The notes beneath the pieces are model-generated. The model did not search any database, was not told the DNA's origin, and saw only the letters and a list, made by a program, of their open reading frames with translations. From positions 116,311 to 180,310 of the forward strand of contig CACNCV010000003.1 in NCBI GenBank assembly GCA_902619105.1: 64,000 bases of DNA, read 5' to 3'. This DNA comes from an uncultured Pelagibacteraceae bacterium (GTDB lineage Bacteria > Pseudomonadota > Alphaproteobacteria > Pelagibacterales > AG-422-B15). Numbering within the stretch: the stretch's first letter is position 1; each line of letters opens with the position of its first letter. Position numbers and translations under genes: made by a program. Below, one piece after another: positions 35,035-42,891 of the stretch.

Positions 35035-35921
35035 ATTCCTGTATTCGACTCAACTTGTAGTCTACTAATTGCGATCCCAATTACTACAAGTATAACACCA
35101 ATTAATAATGAAAATTTCAGTGGTTCATTCATTAATGCCCAGCCATAAAATATTCCAAATACAGGAATTAAATATGCCACCTGCATCATGAAAGTAGTTC
35201 CCGCAGTTCTAATCAATATTTGTCTCAGACTAAATGCTAGGCCAGTTGGAATTATGCCTAAATAAAACAATGCAGAAATTGCCGTAAGATTCATTTCATA
35301 ATTTATTGGTTCAGCAAATAATAGCATCAATGGAATAAGCCATATACTTCCCCATGTGAGCGTATTCATCGTAACCATATCGGAAGGCAAGTTTGAAACT
35401 TTTCGAATAATTAAATTTGATACCACATATGAACAACCCGCCAAATAAATCGCTAGAGCGCCGATAAAACTTGACATATCAGTTACAAAAACTTGCACGC
35501 CGACCGCGAACACGACTCCAGAAAAACCAATTATAGTTCCTATCATTTTTCTAAGGTTTAATTTTTCATCATCTGTAAAATAATGTGCCAATATCAATGC
35601 AAGAAAAGGGTTGGCTGACATTATAATAACACCTATGTTGCTAGGCAGAGTTAATAATCCGTAAGGAATCAAAGTGAAAGGGATTGCGGCGTTAAATAGT
35701 CCAATGATTGCATAAGTAAAAATATTTTCTTTAAAAAGCTGAAGGTTTCCTGCTCTATATAGAACTGCCAAAAGAAGAAAAATCGCCCCAATAAATGTTC
35801 TAAAAAACCCTATTTCAATTGGATTAAACATAAAGTTGCAAAACTTTATTGCTACAAAAGAGGCTCCCCAAACAGCACCAAGAAATACCAAAAGTGAATA
35901 ATTATTAAGAGTTGAATTCAT
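35031..35921 (-). CDS. EamA/DMT-family transporter
   Basis: 296 residues, ten hydrophobic segments in two EamA repeats ('VWGASFVAIKF' opens the first, 'IPTGLAFSLRQILIRTAG' lies in the second). The second such transporter in the window, not closely alike in sequence to the one at 4179. Substrate unreadable. It is translated from a start that overlaps the stop of the upstream hydrolase by one base (TAATG). Confidence 0.8.
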   Translation of the reverse strand: MNSTLNNYSLLVFLGAVWGASFVAIKFCNFMFNPIEIGFFRTFIGAIFLLLAVLYRAGNLQLFKENIFTYAIIGLFNAAIPFTLIPYGLLTLPSNIGVIIMSANPFLALILAHYFTDDEKLNLRKMIGTIIGFSGVVFAVGVQVFVTDMSSFIGALAIYLAGCSYVVSNLIIRKVSNLPSDMVTMNTLTWGSIWLIPLMLLFAEPINYEMNLTAISALFYLGIIPTGLAFSLRQILIRTAGTTFMMQVAYLIPVFGIFYGWALMNEPLKFSLLIGVILVVIGIAISRLQVESNTGI

Positions 35922-36667
35922 TACAATAATTCTTCGATATTTTGGTATAAAGTATTTAGATCAGTTTCTCTTGAAAGACTATGATCTCCATCTTCAATAA
36001 TTGTCAGTTTTTTATTTTTACTTTCCAATAATTCAATAATTTTCTCAGAGGTTGTAAAACTTACTACCTGATCTTTCCTTCCATGAAGAAGCCTTACAGG
36101 ACAAGAGATATTTATTGGCTTTGTTAAGAGCATATTTTTTTTTCCATCTTCTAGAAATTTATAAGTTATGGTGTAATCCTCAGCGTACTTATCCCAATTG
36201 ATTATAATTTTACCTTCAGACTTAATTTGTTTTTTTTGTTCAACACTTAGTCTATTCCATTCACCTATAACAAAATCTGGTGCAGATGCTATGCCTACTA
36301 GACCATGCACATAATTTGATTTTTGCTTAGATACGATCAAAGAAATCCATCCACCCATACTCGAACCGATAATAATATTTTTATTTGATTTAAATTTTTC
36401 AAATATTTCGCTCGCTTCTATTGACCACTTACTAATTCCACCATCTTCAAATCTACCCTTTGACACGCCATGACCAGAATAGTCAAATCTCAAAAAATTT
36501 AATTTATTTTCAATGCACCATTTACTCAAAGCGGTTGCCTTAGTTCCATCCATGCTTGAGCTGTACCCTCCAAAAAAGAAAATTGTTGTTTGAGATTTTA
36601 GATCATCTTTTGAATAAGCGATTTGTTCATCAAAAGAAGAATTGATGTAATTAATTTTATTTTGCAT
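35921..36667 (-). CDS. Alpha/beta hydrolase
   Basis: 248 residues with the alpha/beta-hydrolase triad: nucleophile Ser in 'GSSMGGW' (about 98-104), Asp in 'LLHGRKDQVV' and His in 'EDGDHSLS'. The early 'FFFGGYSSSMDGTKA' segment carries the oxyanion hole, and 'FDYSGHGVSKG' is typical of the serine-aminopeptidase/BAAT-like hydrolase group (YqiA, Frsa-like). No signal peptide, so cytoplasmic. Paired with the DMT transporter in one transcript. Confidence 0.82.
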   Translation of the reverse strand: MQNKINYINSSFDEQIAYSKDDLKSQTTIFFFGGYSSSMDGTKATALSKWCIENKLNFLRFDYSGHGVSKGRFEDGGISKWSIEASEIFEKFKSNKNIIIGSSMGGWISLIVSKQKSNYVHGLVGIASAPDFVIGEWNRLSVEQKKQIKSEGKIIINWDKYAEDYTITYKFLEDGKKNMLLTKPINISCPVRLLHGRKDQVVSFTTSEKIIELLESKNKKLTIIEDGDHSLSRETDLNTLYQNIEELL

Positions 36668-36707
36668 AATGATTTACTATTAATCATTTAACTATTAGAA
36701 ATACTAT

Positions 36708-37847
36708 ATGCAATCAAAAATTTGCGTATTACAAGTAATACCTAATCTTGATGTAAGTGGTGCTTCTCAAGGATGTGTTGATGTTGCAAATTTTTTGTCA
36801 GAGAAGAACTATAATTCTTATATTCTTACTCATTCAGGGCCTAAATCAATAGAAGTAAAAGACTCTAATGAAAAAGTTTTTTATGCCCCCGTTAACTCTA
36901 AAAACCCACTTAAAATTTTTTTGAATATAATTAAAATTATACAACTTATTAAAAAACTAAATATAACAATTGTTCACGCTAGAAGTAGAGCACCCGCATG
37001 GAGCTCATACTTTGCATGTGCTGTAACAGGCGCAAAATTTATTACAACATTTCATGGCACATACAATTTTAGTAACCCACTAAAAAAATACTATAACTCT
37101 ATTATGCTAAAAACAAATGGAACAATTGCAATTTCAGAATTTATTAATGATCATATAAATAATTGTTACCCAACTAAAAATAATAATATTAGAACTATTG
37201 CTAGAGGAGTAGATCTGGATTTTTTTGATCCAAATAACTGTAAAACTCAGCAAGTAGAATTAATTATAAAAGAATTCAATATTGATAATGATGCAATTAA
37301 GATTCTTCTTGCTGGAAGAATAACGGGATGGAAGGGACATAAACTTCTTCTTCAAGCGATCTCTAGTATTCTTAAAAAAACAAATTATAAATTCGAGATA
37401 ATTTTTGTTGGTCCCGATGAAAACCATAAACTTAAGACTTCATTAAAAAATTTTGCAAACGAACATAAACTTGCAAAATCTCTTCATTTTGTAGGCCCCA
37501 GGAATGATTTAAATAATTTTTATAGTCTGGCTGATTTAGTAATATCTGCGTCAACAGATCCAGAAGCTTTTGGCAGAATTTCTGTCGAGGCCCAAGCAAT
37601 GGGTAAATTTGTAATAGCGTCAAATCATGGAGGGTCAGTCGAGACTGTGAAAGATGGCGAAACAGGCTACTTATTTGAAAACAATAACTCTGAGGATCTA
37701 TGTGAAAAAATAATTGATGCAATTTCTTATGAGAAACATAAATCAGATAAAACTTCAGAAGCATGCATTTCACATGTTAGAGAAAAATATTCAAAAATTA
37801 AAATGTGCGAGGAGACAATAAATTTTTACGAAGAAGTTATAAATTAA
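36708..37847 (+). CDS. GT4-family glycosyltransferase
   Basis: 379 residues with the GT-B fold. 'GASQGCVDVANFL' is the N-terminal acceptor region; 'LLAGRITGWKGHKLLLQAI' and 'DPEAFGRISVEAQAMGKFVIAS' the nucleotide-sugar site with the E-x7-E motif, typical of glycosyltransferase family 4. It forms a tight pair with the next gene (stop and start adjacent). Together with lptBAC/kdsD elsewhere, these probably assemble LPS core or another surface glycan. Sugar donor and acceptor unknown. Confidence 0.83.
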   Translation: MQSKICVLQVIPNLDVSGASQGCVDVANFLSEKNYNSYILTHSGPKSIEVKDSNEKVFYAPVNSKNPLKIFLNIIKIIQLIKKLNITIVHARSRAPAWSSYFACAVTGAKFITTFHGTYNFSNPLKKYYNSIMLKTNGTIAISEFINDHINNCYPTKNNNIRTIARGVDLDFFDPNNCKTQQVELIIKEFNIDNDAIKILLAGRITGWKGHKLLLQAISSILKKTNYKFEIIFVGPDENHKLKTSLKNFANEHKLAKSLHFVGPRNDLNNFYSLADLVISASTDPEAFGRISVEAQAMGKFVIASNHGGSVETVKDGETGYLFENNNSEDLCEKIIDAISYEKHKSDKTSEACISHVREKYSKIKMCEETINFYEEVIN

Positions 37848-38771
37848 ATGGTAAAAAATATTTTGGTTATTAAACACGGTTCTTTTGGAGATATTATTCA
37901 AATAAATGGATGTTTAAGAGATATCCAAGAGCATTACTCAAAATATAAAATATATATTTTAACGACACCGGCATTTAATAATTATTTTAGTAAGTGCCCT
38001 TTTGTTGATGAAGTAATATTAGATAAGAGAAAGTCTCGATGGAATTTCGTCTATTTATATCGGTTAAAGCAATTATTCACTAAATATAAATTTGAAAGAG
38101 TTTTTGATTTACAAAATTCTTATCGAACTGAATTTTATCGAAAGTATCTGTCATCATCTGAGTGGATTTCTTCGAGAACAATTTTAAGATTGAACGAGAC
38201 AAAAGAAGATTTTGATAAAAAAAGTATCTTAGAGCGATTTAAAATACAGCTATCAAGAGCAAAAATAGATACTAAGTTTTCAAAAAAACCACAAGTCTCT
38301 TGGATGGTTGATAATGACTTTCAAATTTCTTCAGAAATCAAAAAAAACTACATAGTCTTATTTCCTTTTTGCTCTCCTAAACACCATCAAAAAATCTGGC
38401 CTTACTATGAAGAGCTCATCTCAAAGATTAAATTAAAGTTTTCTGATATGGATATTGTTATTGCTCCAGGACCAGGAGAAATAAAAGCAGCAAGAAAATA
38501 TAATGTAAAGTTGTGTTTACATAACAATCAGCCAACAAATTTTTTTCAATTGGCAAAATTGCTTATAGGTGCAAAATATGTAATTTCAAATGATACAGGA
38601 CCTGCTCACTTAGCTGCCCACTTAGGTTGCAGAGGTTTTGCAATATTTGGCGGCCATACTACACCAGAGAAGGTAAGCATTGAAACAGGCAGTTTTTTAT
38701 CAATTTCTTCCAAGAATATAAGTAATATAAGTATAGAAGAAGTCTTCGATAAAATAGATTCTCATTTATAG
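37848..38771 (+). CDS. GT9-family (heptosyltransferase-like) glycosyltransferase
   Basis: 307 residues. 'ILVIKHGSFGDIIQINGCL' (4-22) and 'FISNDTGPAHLAAHLGC' near residue 250 are the two hallmark segments of the ADP-heptose:LPS heptosyltransferase family (WaaC/WaaF type). 'FAIFGGHTTPEK' closes the active site. Likely extends LPS core; it cannot be assigned to heptosyltransferase I, II or III. Immediately follows the GT4 gene, and thrS begins 26 bp downstream. Confidence 0.83.
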   Translation: MVKNILVIKHGSFGDIIQINGCLRDIQEHYSKYKIYILTTPAFNNYFSKCPFVDEVILDKRKSRWNFVYLYRLKQLFTKYKFERVFDLQNSYRTEFYRKYLSSSEWISSRTILRLNETKEDFDKKSILERFKIQLSRAKIDTKFSKKPQVSWMVDNDFQISSEIKKNYIVLFPFCSPKHHQKIWPYYEELISKIKLKFSDMDIVIAPGPGEIKAARKYNVKLCLHNNQPTNFFQLAKLLIGAKYVISNDTGPAHLAAHLGCRGFAIFGGHTTPEKVSIETGSFLSISSKNISNISIEEVFDKIDSHL

Positions 38772-38779
38772 ATACATGA

Positions 38780-38785
38780 TATAAT
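38780..38785 (+). promoter_or_regulatory. -10 element of the thrS operon, implying a very short leader
   Basis: TATAAT (38780-38785) is a perfect -10 hexamer lying only 11 bp before the thrS ATG (38797). A start about 7 bp downstream would leave a leader of roughly 4 nt, i.e. near-leaderless mRNA. No clear -35 is seen (GATTCT at 17-bp spacing). Confidence 0.45.
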
Positions 38786-38796
38786 ACTTAAATTCT

Positions 38797-40536
38797 ATGA
38801 GTAACAACGAACCATTTATTGATATTTTAAGGCACGATACAGCCCATGTTTTGGCTATGGCTGTTCAGGAGTTATTTCCTGATGCACAGGTTACCATTGG
38901 TCCTGTAATTGAAAATGGTTTTTATTATGATTTTGACCGAAAAGAGCCGTTTACTGAAAAAGACCTCGGAACGATCGAAAAGAAAATGAAAGAAATTGTA
39001 AATCGGGACGAAAAGACTTCATTTAAAGTAATGAGCAGGGAAGATGCGATTAAGCTATTTTCCGATAAAGGTGAAAACTATAAAGTAGAGATCATTAGAG
39101 ACTTGCCTGAAAGTGAAGAACTTAAAGTATATTATCACGGTGAATGGTTTGATCTTTGCAAGGGACCACATTTAGAGTCAACAGGTAAAATTGGAAAAGC
39201 ATTTAAATTAACAAAAGTAGCAGGAGCTTACTGGCGAGGTGATTCAAATAACCCAATGCTTCAAAGAATTTATGGCACAGCTTGGGAAACACAAGAAGAT
39301 CTTGAAAATTATCTGAATTTGTTAAAGGAAGCTGAAAAAAGAGATCATAGAAAACTTGGTAAAGAGCTAGATTTATTTCATTTTCAAGAAGAGGCTCCAG
39401 GCTCAGTTTTCTGGCACGCAAAAGGTTGGACATTATTTAGAACACTTATTGATTATATGCGTCACCGACAAGAAGAGGCTGGTTATGAAGAGATTAACAC
39501 TCCCGATATTATGGATAAGTCATTATGGGAAAGATCCGGACACCTTGAAAAATTCGGTGACAATATGTTTACCACAGAAGCAAGGGAAGAACGTGTTTAT
39601 GCTCTTAAACCAATGAATTGTCCTGGATGCGTACAAGTATACAAGCAAGGACTGAAGAGTTACAGAGATTTACCGTTAAGGGTTGCTGAGTTTGGAAAAG
39701 TTCACAGATATGAGCCATCGGGTGCCCTTCATGGTTTAATGAGAGTCAGGGCATTTACACAAGATGATGCACATATATTTTGTACTGAAGACCAAATTAC
39801 TGAAGAAAGCAAAAAGGTATGCGATTTAGTTTTAAGTATTTATAAAGATTTTGGATTTGAAAATGTATCAATTAAATTTTCCGACCGTCCTGAAAAAAGA
39901 GTCGGCAATGATGATGTATGGGATAAATCTGAGGCCGCTCTTCGTGAGGCAATGGAAGCTACAGGATTAGAATATACTTTAAATCCAGGTGAAGGAGCAT
40001 TTTATGGGCCAAAATTAGAATTTATTCTAAAGGACGCCATTGGCAGAGAGTGGCAATGTGGAACATTGCAAGTTGATCTTAACTTGCCCGAGAGACTTGG
40101 CGGTCATTATGTTGCAGAAGATGGTCAAAAGCATAACCCGGTAATGTTACATCGAGCATTGTTTGGATCTTTAGAGAGGTTTACAGGAATTTTGATAGAA
40201 CATTATGCTGGCAATTTACCACTTTGGTTAGCGCCAATACAAGCTGTAGTTGCACCAATTACATCTGACATAAACGAATACGCAGAGAGAGTATTTTTAT
40301 CTCTTAAAAACAAAGGTATTAGAGTTGAAAAGGACTTAAGAAATGAGAAGATAAGCTATAAAATCAGAGAAAACTCTCTAAAAAAAATACCTTATCAATT
40401 AATCCTAGGTAAAAATGAAATGGAAGACAATACCGTAACATTGAGGGAGTTTGGTAATGATAAGCAAGAAAAAATTAAATTTGAAAAATTAAATGATTTT
40501 TTTCAAAAAAAATGTATGATGCCGTCTCATCAATAG
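38797..40536 (+). CDS. thrS: Threonyl-tRNA synthetase without the N-terminal TGS domain
   Basis: 579 residues. The protein starts directly at the editing domain: His13 and His17 ('RHDTAHVLA') with 'DLCKGPH' form the serine-removal zinc-like site. The class II core follows with '[13 protein letters not shown]', '[10 protein letters not shown]' (zinc Cys), '[23 protein letters not shown]' region and '[11 protein letters not shown]'. The final 100 residues are the anticodon-binding domain ('[10 protein letters not shown]'). The roughly 60-residue TGS domain found in E. coli ThrRS is absent, and no room for it exists upstream, where the glycosyltransferase ends 25 bp away. The editing and catalytic sites look intact, so it is probably functional. 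First gene of the thrS-infC-rpmI-rplT-pheST cluster. Confidence 0.95.
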   Translation: MSNNEPFIDILRHDTAHVLAMAVQELFPDAQVTIGPVIENGFYYDFDRKEPFTEKDLGTIEKKMKEIVNRDEKTSFKVMSREDAIKLFSDKGENYKVEIIRDLPESEELKVYYHGEWFDLCKGPHLESTGKIGKAFKLTKVAGAYWRGDSNNPMLQRIYGTAWETQEDLENYLNLLKEAEKRDHRKLGKELDLFHFQEEAPGSVFWHAKGWTLFRTLIDYMRHRQEEAGYEEINTPDIMDKSLWERSGHLEKFGDNMFTTEAREERVYALKPMNCPGCVQVYKQGLKSYRDLPLRVAEFGKVHRYEPSGALHGLMRVRAFTQDDAHIFCTEDQITEESKKVCDLVLSIYKDFGFENVSIKFSDRPEKRVGNDDVWDKSEAALREAMEATGLEYTLNPGEGAFYGPKLEFILKDAIGREWQCGTLQVDLNLPERLGGHYVAEDGQKHNPVMLHRALFGSLERFTGILIEHYAGNLPLWLAPIQAVVAPITSDINEYAERVFLSLKNKGIRVEKDLRNEKISYKIRENSLKKIPYQLILGKNEMEDNTVTLREFGNDKQEKIKFEKLNDFFQKKCMMPSHQ

Positions 40537-40539
40537 ATA

Positions 40540-40554
40540 AAGGAGATTAAAATA
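40540..40554 (+). promoter_or_regulatory. Shine-Dalgarno and ATA start codon of infC
   Basis: AAGGAG (40540-40545) is followed after 6 bp by ATA (40552-40554), which begins a frame of IF3 sequence. There is no ATG, GTG or TTG at a family-consistent position; the first in-frame ATG (40696) would delete a third of the N-terminal domain. IF3 discriminates against non-AUG starts, so such a codon normally makes its own synthesis self-limiting. Confidence 0.8.
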
Positions 40555-41100
40555 GCACTTCAAAGAAAAAATAATAGAGCCCAGCTATCTACTAAAGGTC
40601 CAAAGTTTCGCATAAACGAATTTATAACTTCTTCCACTGTAAGATTAATTGATGAAAAAGGTAACAACTTAGGAGTTGTTAACACTGATGAGGCAATGCA
40701 AAAAGCTTCAGACGCAGGTCTTGATTTAGTTGAGGTATCTCCACAAGTTGATCCCCCTGTGTGCAAAATTCTTGATTTTGGAAAATTTAAATATGAGGCC
40801 CAAAAAAAAGCTAGTACGTCCAAGAAAAAACAAAAAGAAATTACAATTAAAGAAATTAAGATGAGGCCGGGAATTGATGTTCACGATTACGACTTCAAGG
40901 TAAAGGCTGCTCAAAAATTTATCGCTGCAGGCGATAAAGTAAAATTTACTATCCGATTTAAAGGTAGAGAGTTTGAACATCATGATATTGCTGAAAATTT
41001 GATGGAAAGAATTCGAGAAACAATGGGCACGACAAGTAAAATAGAGCAAGAGCCAAAACTTGAAGGTCGCCAATTTACCATGATTTTCACTGCAAATTAG
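40552..41100 (+). CDS. infC: Translation initiation factor IF-3
   Basis: 182 residues when read from the ATA at 40552. The N-terminal domain includes 'PKFRINEFITSSTVRLIDEKGNNLGVV' in content, starting about residue 15, and the linker 'QKKASTSKKKQKEITIKEIKMRPGIDVHDYDFKVK' leads to the C-terminal domain with 'DKVKFTIRFKGREFEH'. IF3 keeps the 30S subunit free and proofreads the start codon. Frame continuity upstream of the ATG at 40696 confirms that the true start is the ATA preceded by a strong ribosome binding site. Sits 15 bp after thrS; a gap to rpmI has its own promoter. Confidence 0.93.
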   Translation: MALQRKNNRAQLSTKGPKFRINEFITSSTVRLIDEKGNNLGVVNTDEAMQKASDAGLDLVEVSPQVDPPVCKILDFGKFKYEAQKKASTSKKKQKEITIKEIKMRPGIDVHDYDFKVKAAQKFIAAGDKVKFTIRFKGREFEHHDIAENLMERIRETMGTTSKIEQEPKLEGRQFTMIFTAN

Positions 41101-41136
41101 CAGCAGCAGTTAATTCTTATCATTAATAAAAAACTT

Positions 41137-41165
41137 TTGATTTTTTCTTACCTAGGGTCTATAAA
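41137..41165 (+). promoter_or_regulatory. Promoter upstream of rpmI-rplT
   Basis: TTGATT (41137-41142), 17-bp spacer, TATAAA (41160-41165). This allows L35 and L20 to be made independently of thrS-infC. A transcript starting near 41172 would have a leader of only about 7 nt before the rpmI ATG at 41179. Confidence 0.5.
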
Positions 41166-41178
41166 CCGTTCATCCAAT

Positions 41179-41376
41179 ATGAGTAAATTAAAAACAAAAA
41201 AAGGCGCTAACAAGAGATTTAGGCTTACAGCTTCTGGTAAAGTTAAATCATATCAAAGTGGAAAAAGGCATGGTATGATTAAACGAACGAATAATCAGAT
41301 TAGAAACCAAAGAGGTTCTACAATTTTATCTGATCAAGATGCCCGAATAGTTAAAAAGTTTTTACCCTACGCTTAA
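41179..41376 (+). CDS. rpmI: 50S ribosomal protein L35
   Basis: 65 residues from ATG 41179: '[23 protein letters not shown]' in outline, then '[20 protein letters not shown]', the standard L35 sequence. An upstream in-frame ATG would add an unrelated 14-residue extension and is rejected. Followed 16 bp later by rplT. Confidence 0.95.
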   Translation: MSKLKTKKGANKRFRLTASGKVKSYQSGKRHGMIKRTNNQIRNQRGSTILSDQDARIVKKFLPYA

Positions 41377-41392
41377 TAATTAGGAAGATATA

Positions 41393-41749
41393 ATGGCAAG
41401 AGTTAAAAGAGGAGTTACTGCACACGCAAGACATAAAAAAGTAATTAAGCAAGCAAAAGGATATAGAGGCAGAAGAAAGAATACTTTTAAAGTCGCAAAG
41501 CAAGCTGTAGAAAAATCAATGCAGTATGCCTATCGTGATCGAAGAGTAAAAAAAAGAGAGTTTAGATCACTTTGGACCCAAAGAATAAATGCTGGAGCTA
41601 GATTACATGGAATTTCTTATTCAGTTTTCATGAATGGTCTTAAAAAATTAAACATCGAATTAGATCGTAAAATTTTAGCTGATCTTGCTATGAATGAACC
41701 TACTTCTTTTGAGCATTTAGCAAAACAGGTTCAGTCCTCAGCCAAATAA
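41393..41749 (+). CDS. rplT: 50S ribosomal protein L20
   Basis: 118 residues, highly basic. '[27 protein letters not shown]' in content and '[21 protein letters not shown]' are the family blocks for the N-terminal RNA-binding tail and C-terminal globular part. L20 nucleates 50S assembly and in some bacteria represses its own operon; no leader pseudoknot could be confirmed here. GGAAG before the ATG is the ribosome binding site. Confidence 0.96.
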   Translation: MARVKRGVTAHARHKKVIKQAKGYRGRRKNTFKVAKQAVEKSMQYAYRDRRVKKREFRSLWTQRINAGARLHGISYSVFMNGLKKLNIELDRKILADLAMNEPTSFEHLAKQVQSSAK

Positions 41750-41820
41750 TTCGTTTGGCATCATATTCTCAAGCATATTATTATTACAGAAAAAACTAAA
41801 TCTGATATTGTTGTTCTACG

Positions 41821-42891
41821 ATGAAAGATTTTAGAGAGTTAGAAACTGAAATTAAAAAAGCTTCAGATAAATTTACAGATATCGAAAGCATAAATGAATT
41901 TAGGATAAAATTTCTTGGTAAGAAAGGTATTATTTCCCTCGAAATGAAAGAGCTAGCTAGTCTTTCTGGCGATGAAAGAAAGCAGAACGCTGAAAAATTA
42001 AATAAAATTAAAGACTCTGTTCTAGAAATAATAGCTTCAAAGACTGAAGAGTTAAATAGCGAGGAATTAGAAAAAAAACTTAACTCTGAAACTTTAGATA
42101 TCACTCTATCTACTTCAAAGTCATACGGAACTATTCACCCAATCAGTCAGGTTATAGAAGAAGTTATAACTATATTTGGCGACTTAGATTTTTTTGTTGC
42201 TGAAGGACCTGAAGTTGAAACTGATTACAATAATTTTACAGCTTTAAATACTTCTGAACACCACCCTGCACGACAAATGCATGATACTTTTTATGTTGAA
42301 ACTGAGACTGATGGAATGCCAAATGTTCTGCGAACTCATACCTCGCCAGTTCAAATAAGAAGTATGTTAAAGCAAAAACCACCAATTCGATTAATTGCTC
42401 CTGGAAAAACGTTTAGATGTGATAATGATCAAACGCACTCTCCTATGTTCCATCAAGTTGAGGGTTTAGTAATAGATCAAGAAAGCAACATGAGCCACCT
42501 CAAAGGTTGTTTAGAAATATTCCTCAAGACTTTTTTTGAGACTGATAAATTAAATATGAGATTTCGACCTAGTCATTTTCCCTTTACTGAACCATCTGCA
42601 GAAGTTGATATTGGATACACTAAGAAAGGAAATCAATTAATTATCGGAGAGGGTGAGGATTGGTTGGAAATTTTAGGATGCGGAATGGTTCATCCAAACG
42701 TGCTTGAAAATGTAAATATCAATTCAAATGAATATCAAGGCTATGCATTTGGTATGGGTATAGAGAGGCTTGCAATGCTCAAATACGGAATTAGTGATTT
42801 AAGAACTTTCTTTGATAGTGATCTTAGATGGAATAAGCATTATGGCTTTTCACCTCTGAACATACCTTCGATCATAGGAGACTTAAGCTAG
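41821..42891 (+). CDS. pheS: Phenylalanyl-tRNA synthetase alpha subunit
   Basis: 356 residues. An N-terminal coiled coil (1-85) precedes the class II core: 'FVAEGPEVETDYNNFTALN' is motif 1/2 content, 'RTHTSPVQIRSM', 'TFRCDNDQTHSPMFHQVEG' (motif 2) and 'GMGIERLAML' (motif 3). Charges tRNA-Phe as an (alpha-beta)2 enzyme with PheT. Its stop is adjacent to the pheT start. A 71-bp spacer follows rplT with no visible terminator. Confidence 0.95.
   Translation: MKDFRELETEIKKASDKFTDIESINEFRIKFLGKKGIISLEMKELASLSGDERKQNAEKLNKIKDSVLEIIASKTEELNSEELEKKLNSETLDITLSTSKSYGTIHPISQVIEEVITIFGDLDFFVAEGPEVETDYNNFTALNTSEHHPARQMHDTFYVETETDGMPNVLRTHTSPVQIRSMLKQKPPIRLIAPGKTFRCDNDQTHSPMFHQVEGLVIDQESNMSHLKGCLEIFLKTFFETDKLNMRFRPSHFPFTEPSAEVDIGYTKKGNQLIIGEGEDWLEILGCGMVHPNVLENVNINSNEYQGYAFGMGIERLAMLKYGISDLRTFFDSDLRWNKHYGFSPLNIPSIIGDLS

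Noticed and set aside
38797..40536. ThrRS as a 5' truncated pseudogene
   Set aside because: Editing, catalytic and anticodon-binding motifs are all intact, the gene has its own -10 and ATG, and it heads an intact ribosomal operon.
40726..41073. Minus-strand frame of 115 codons across infC
   Set aside because: Composition is that of an antisense shadow, rich in Phe and Leu; infC is certain on the plus strand.
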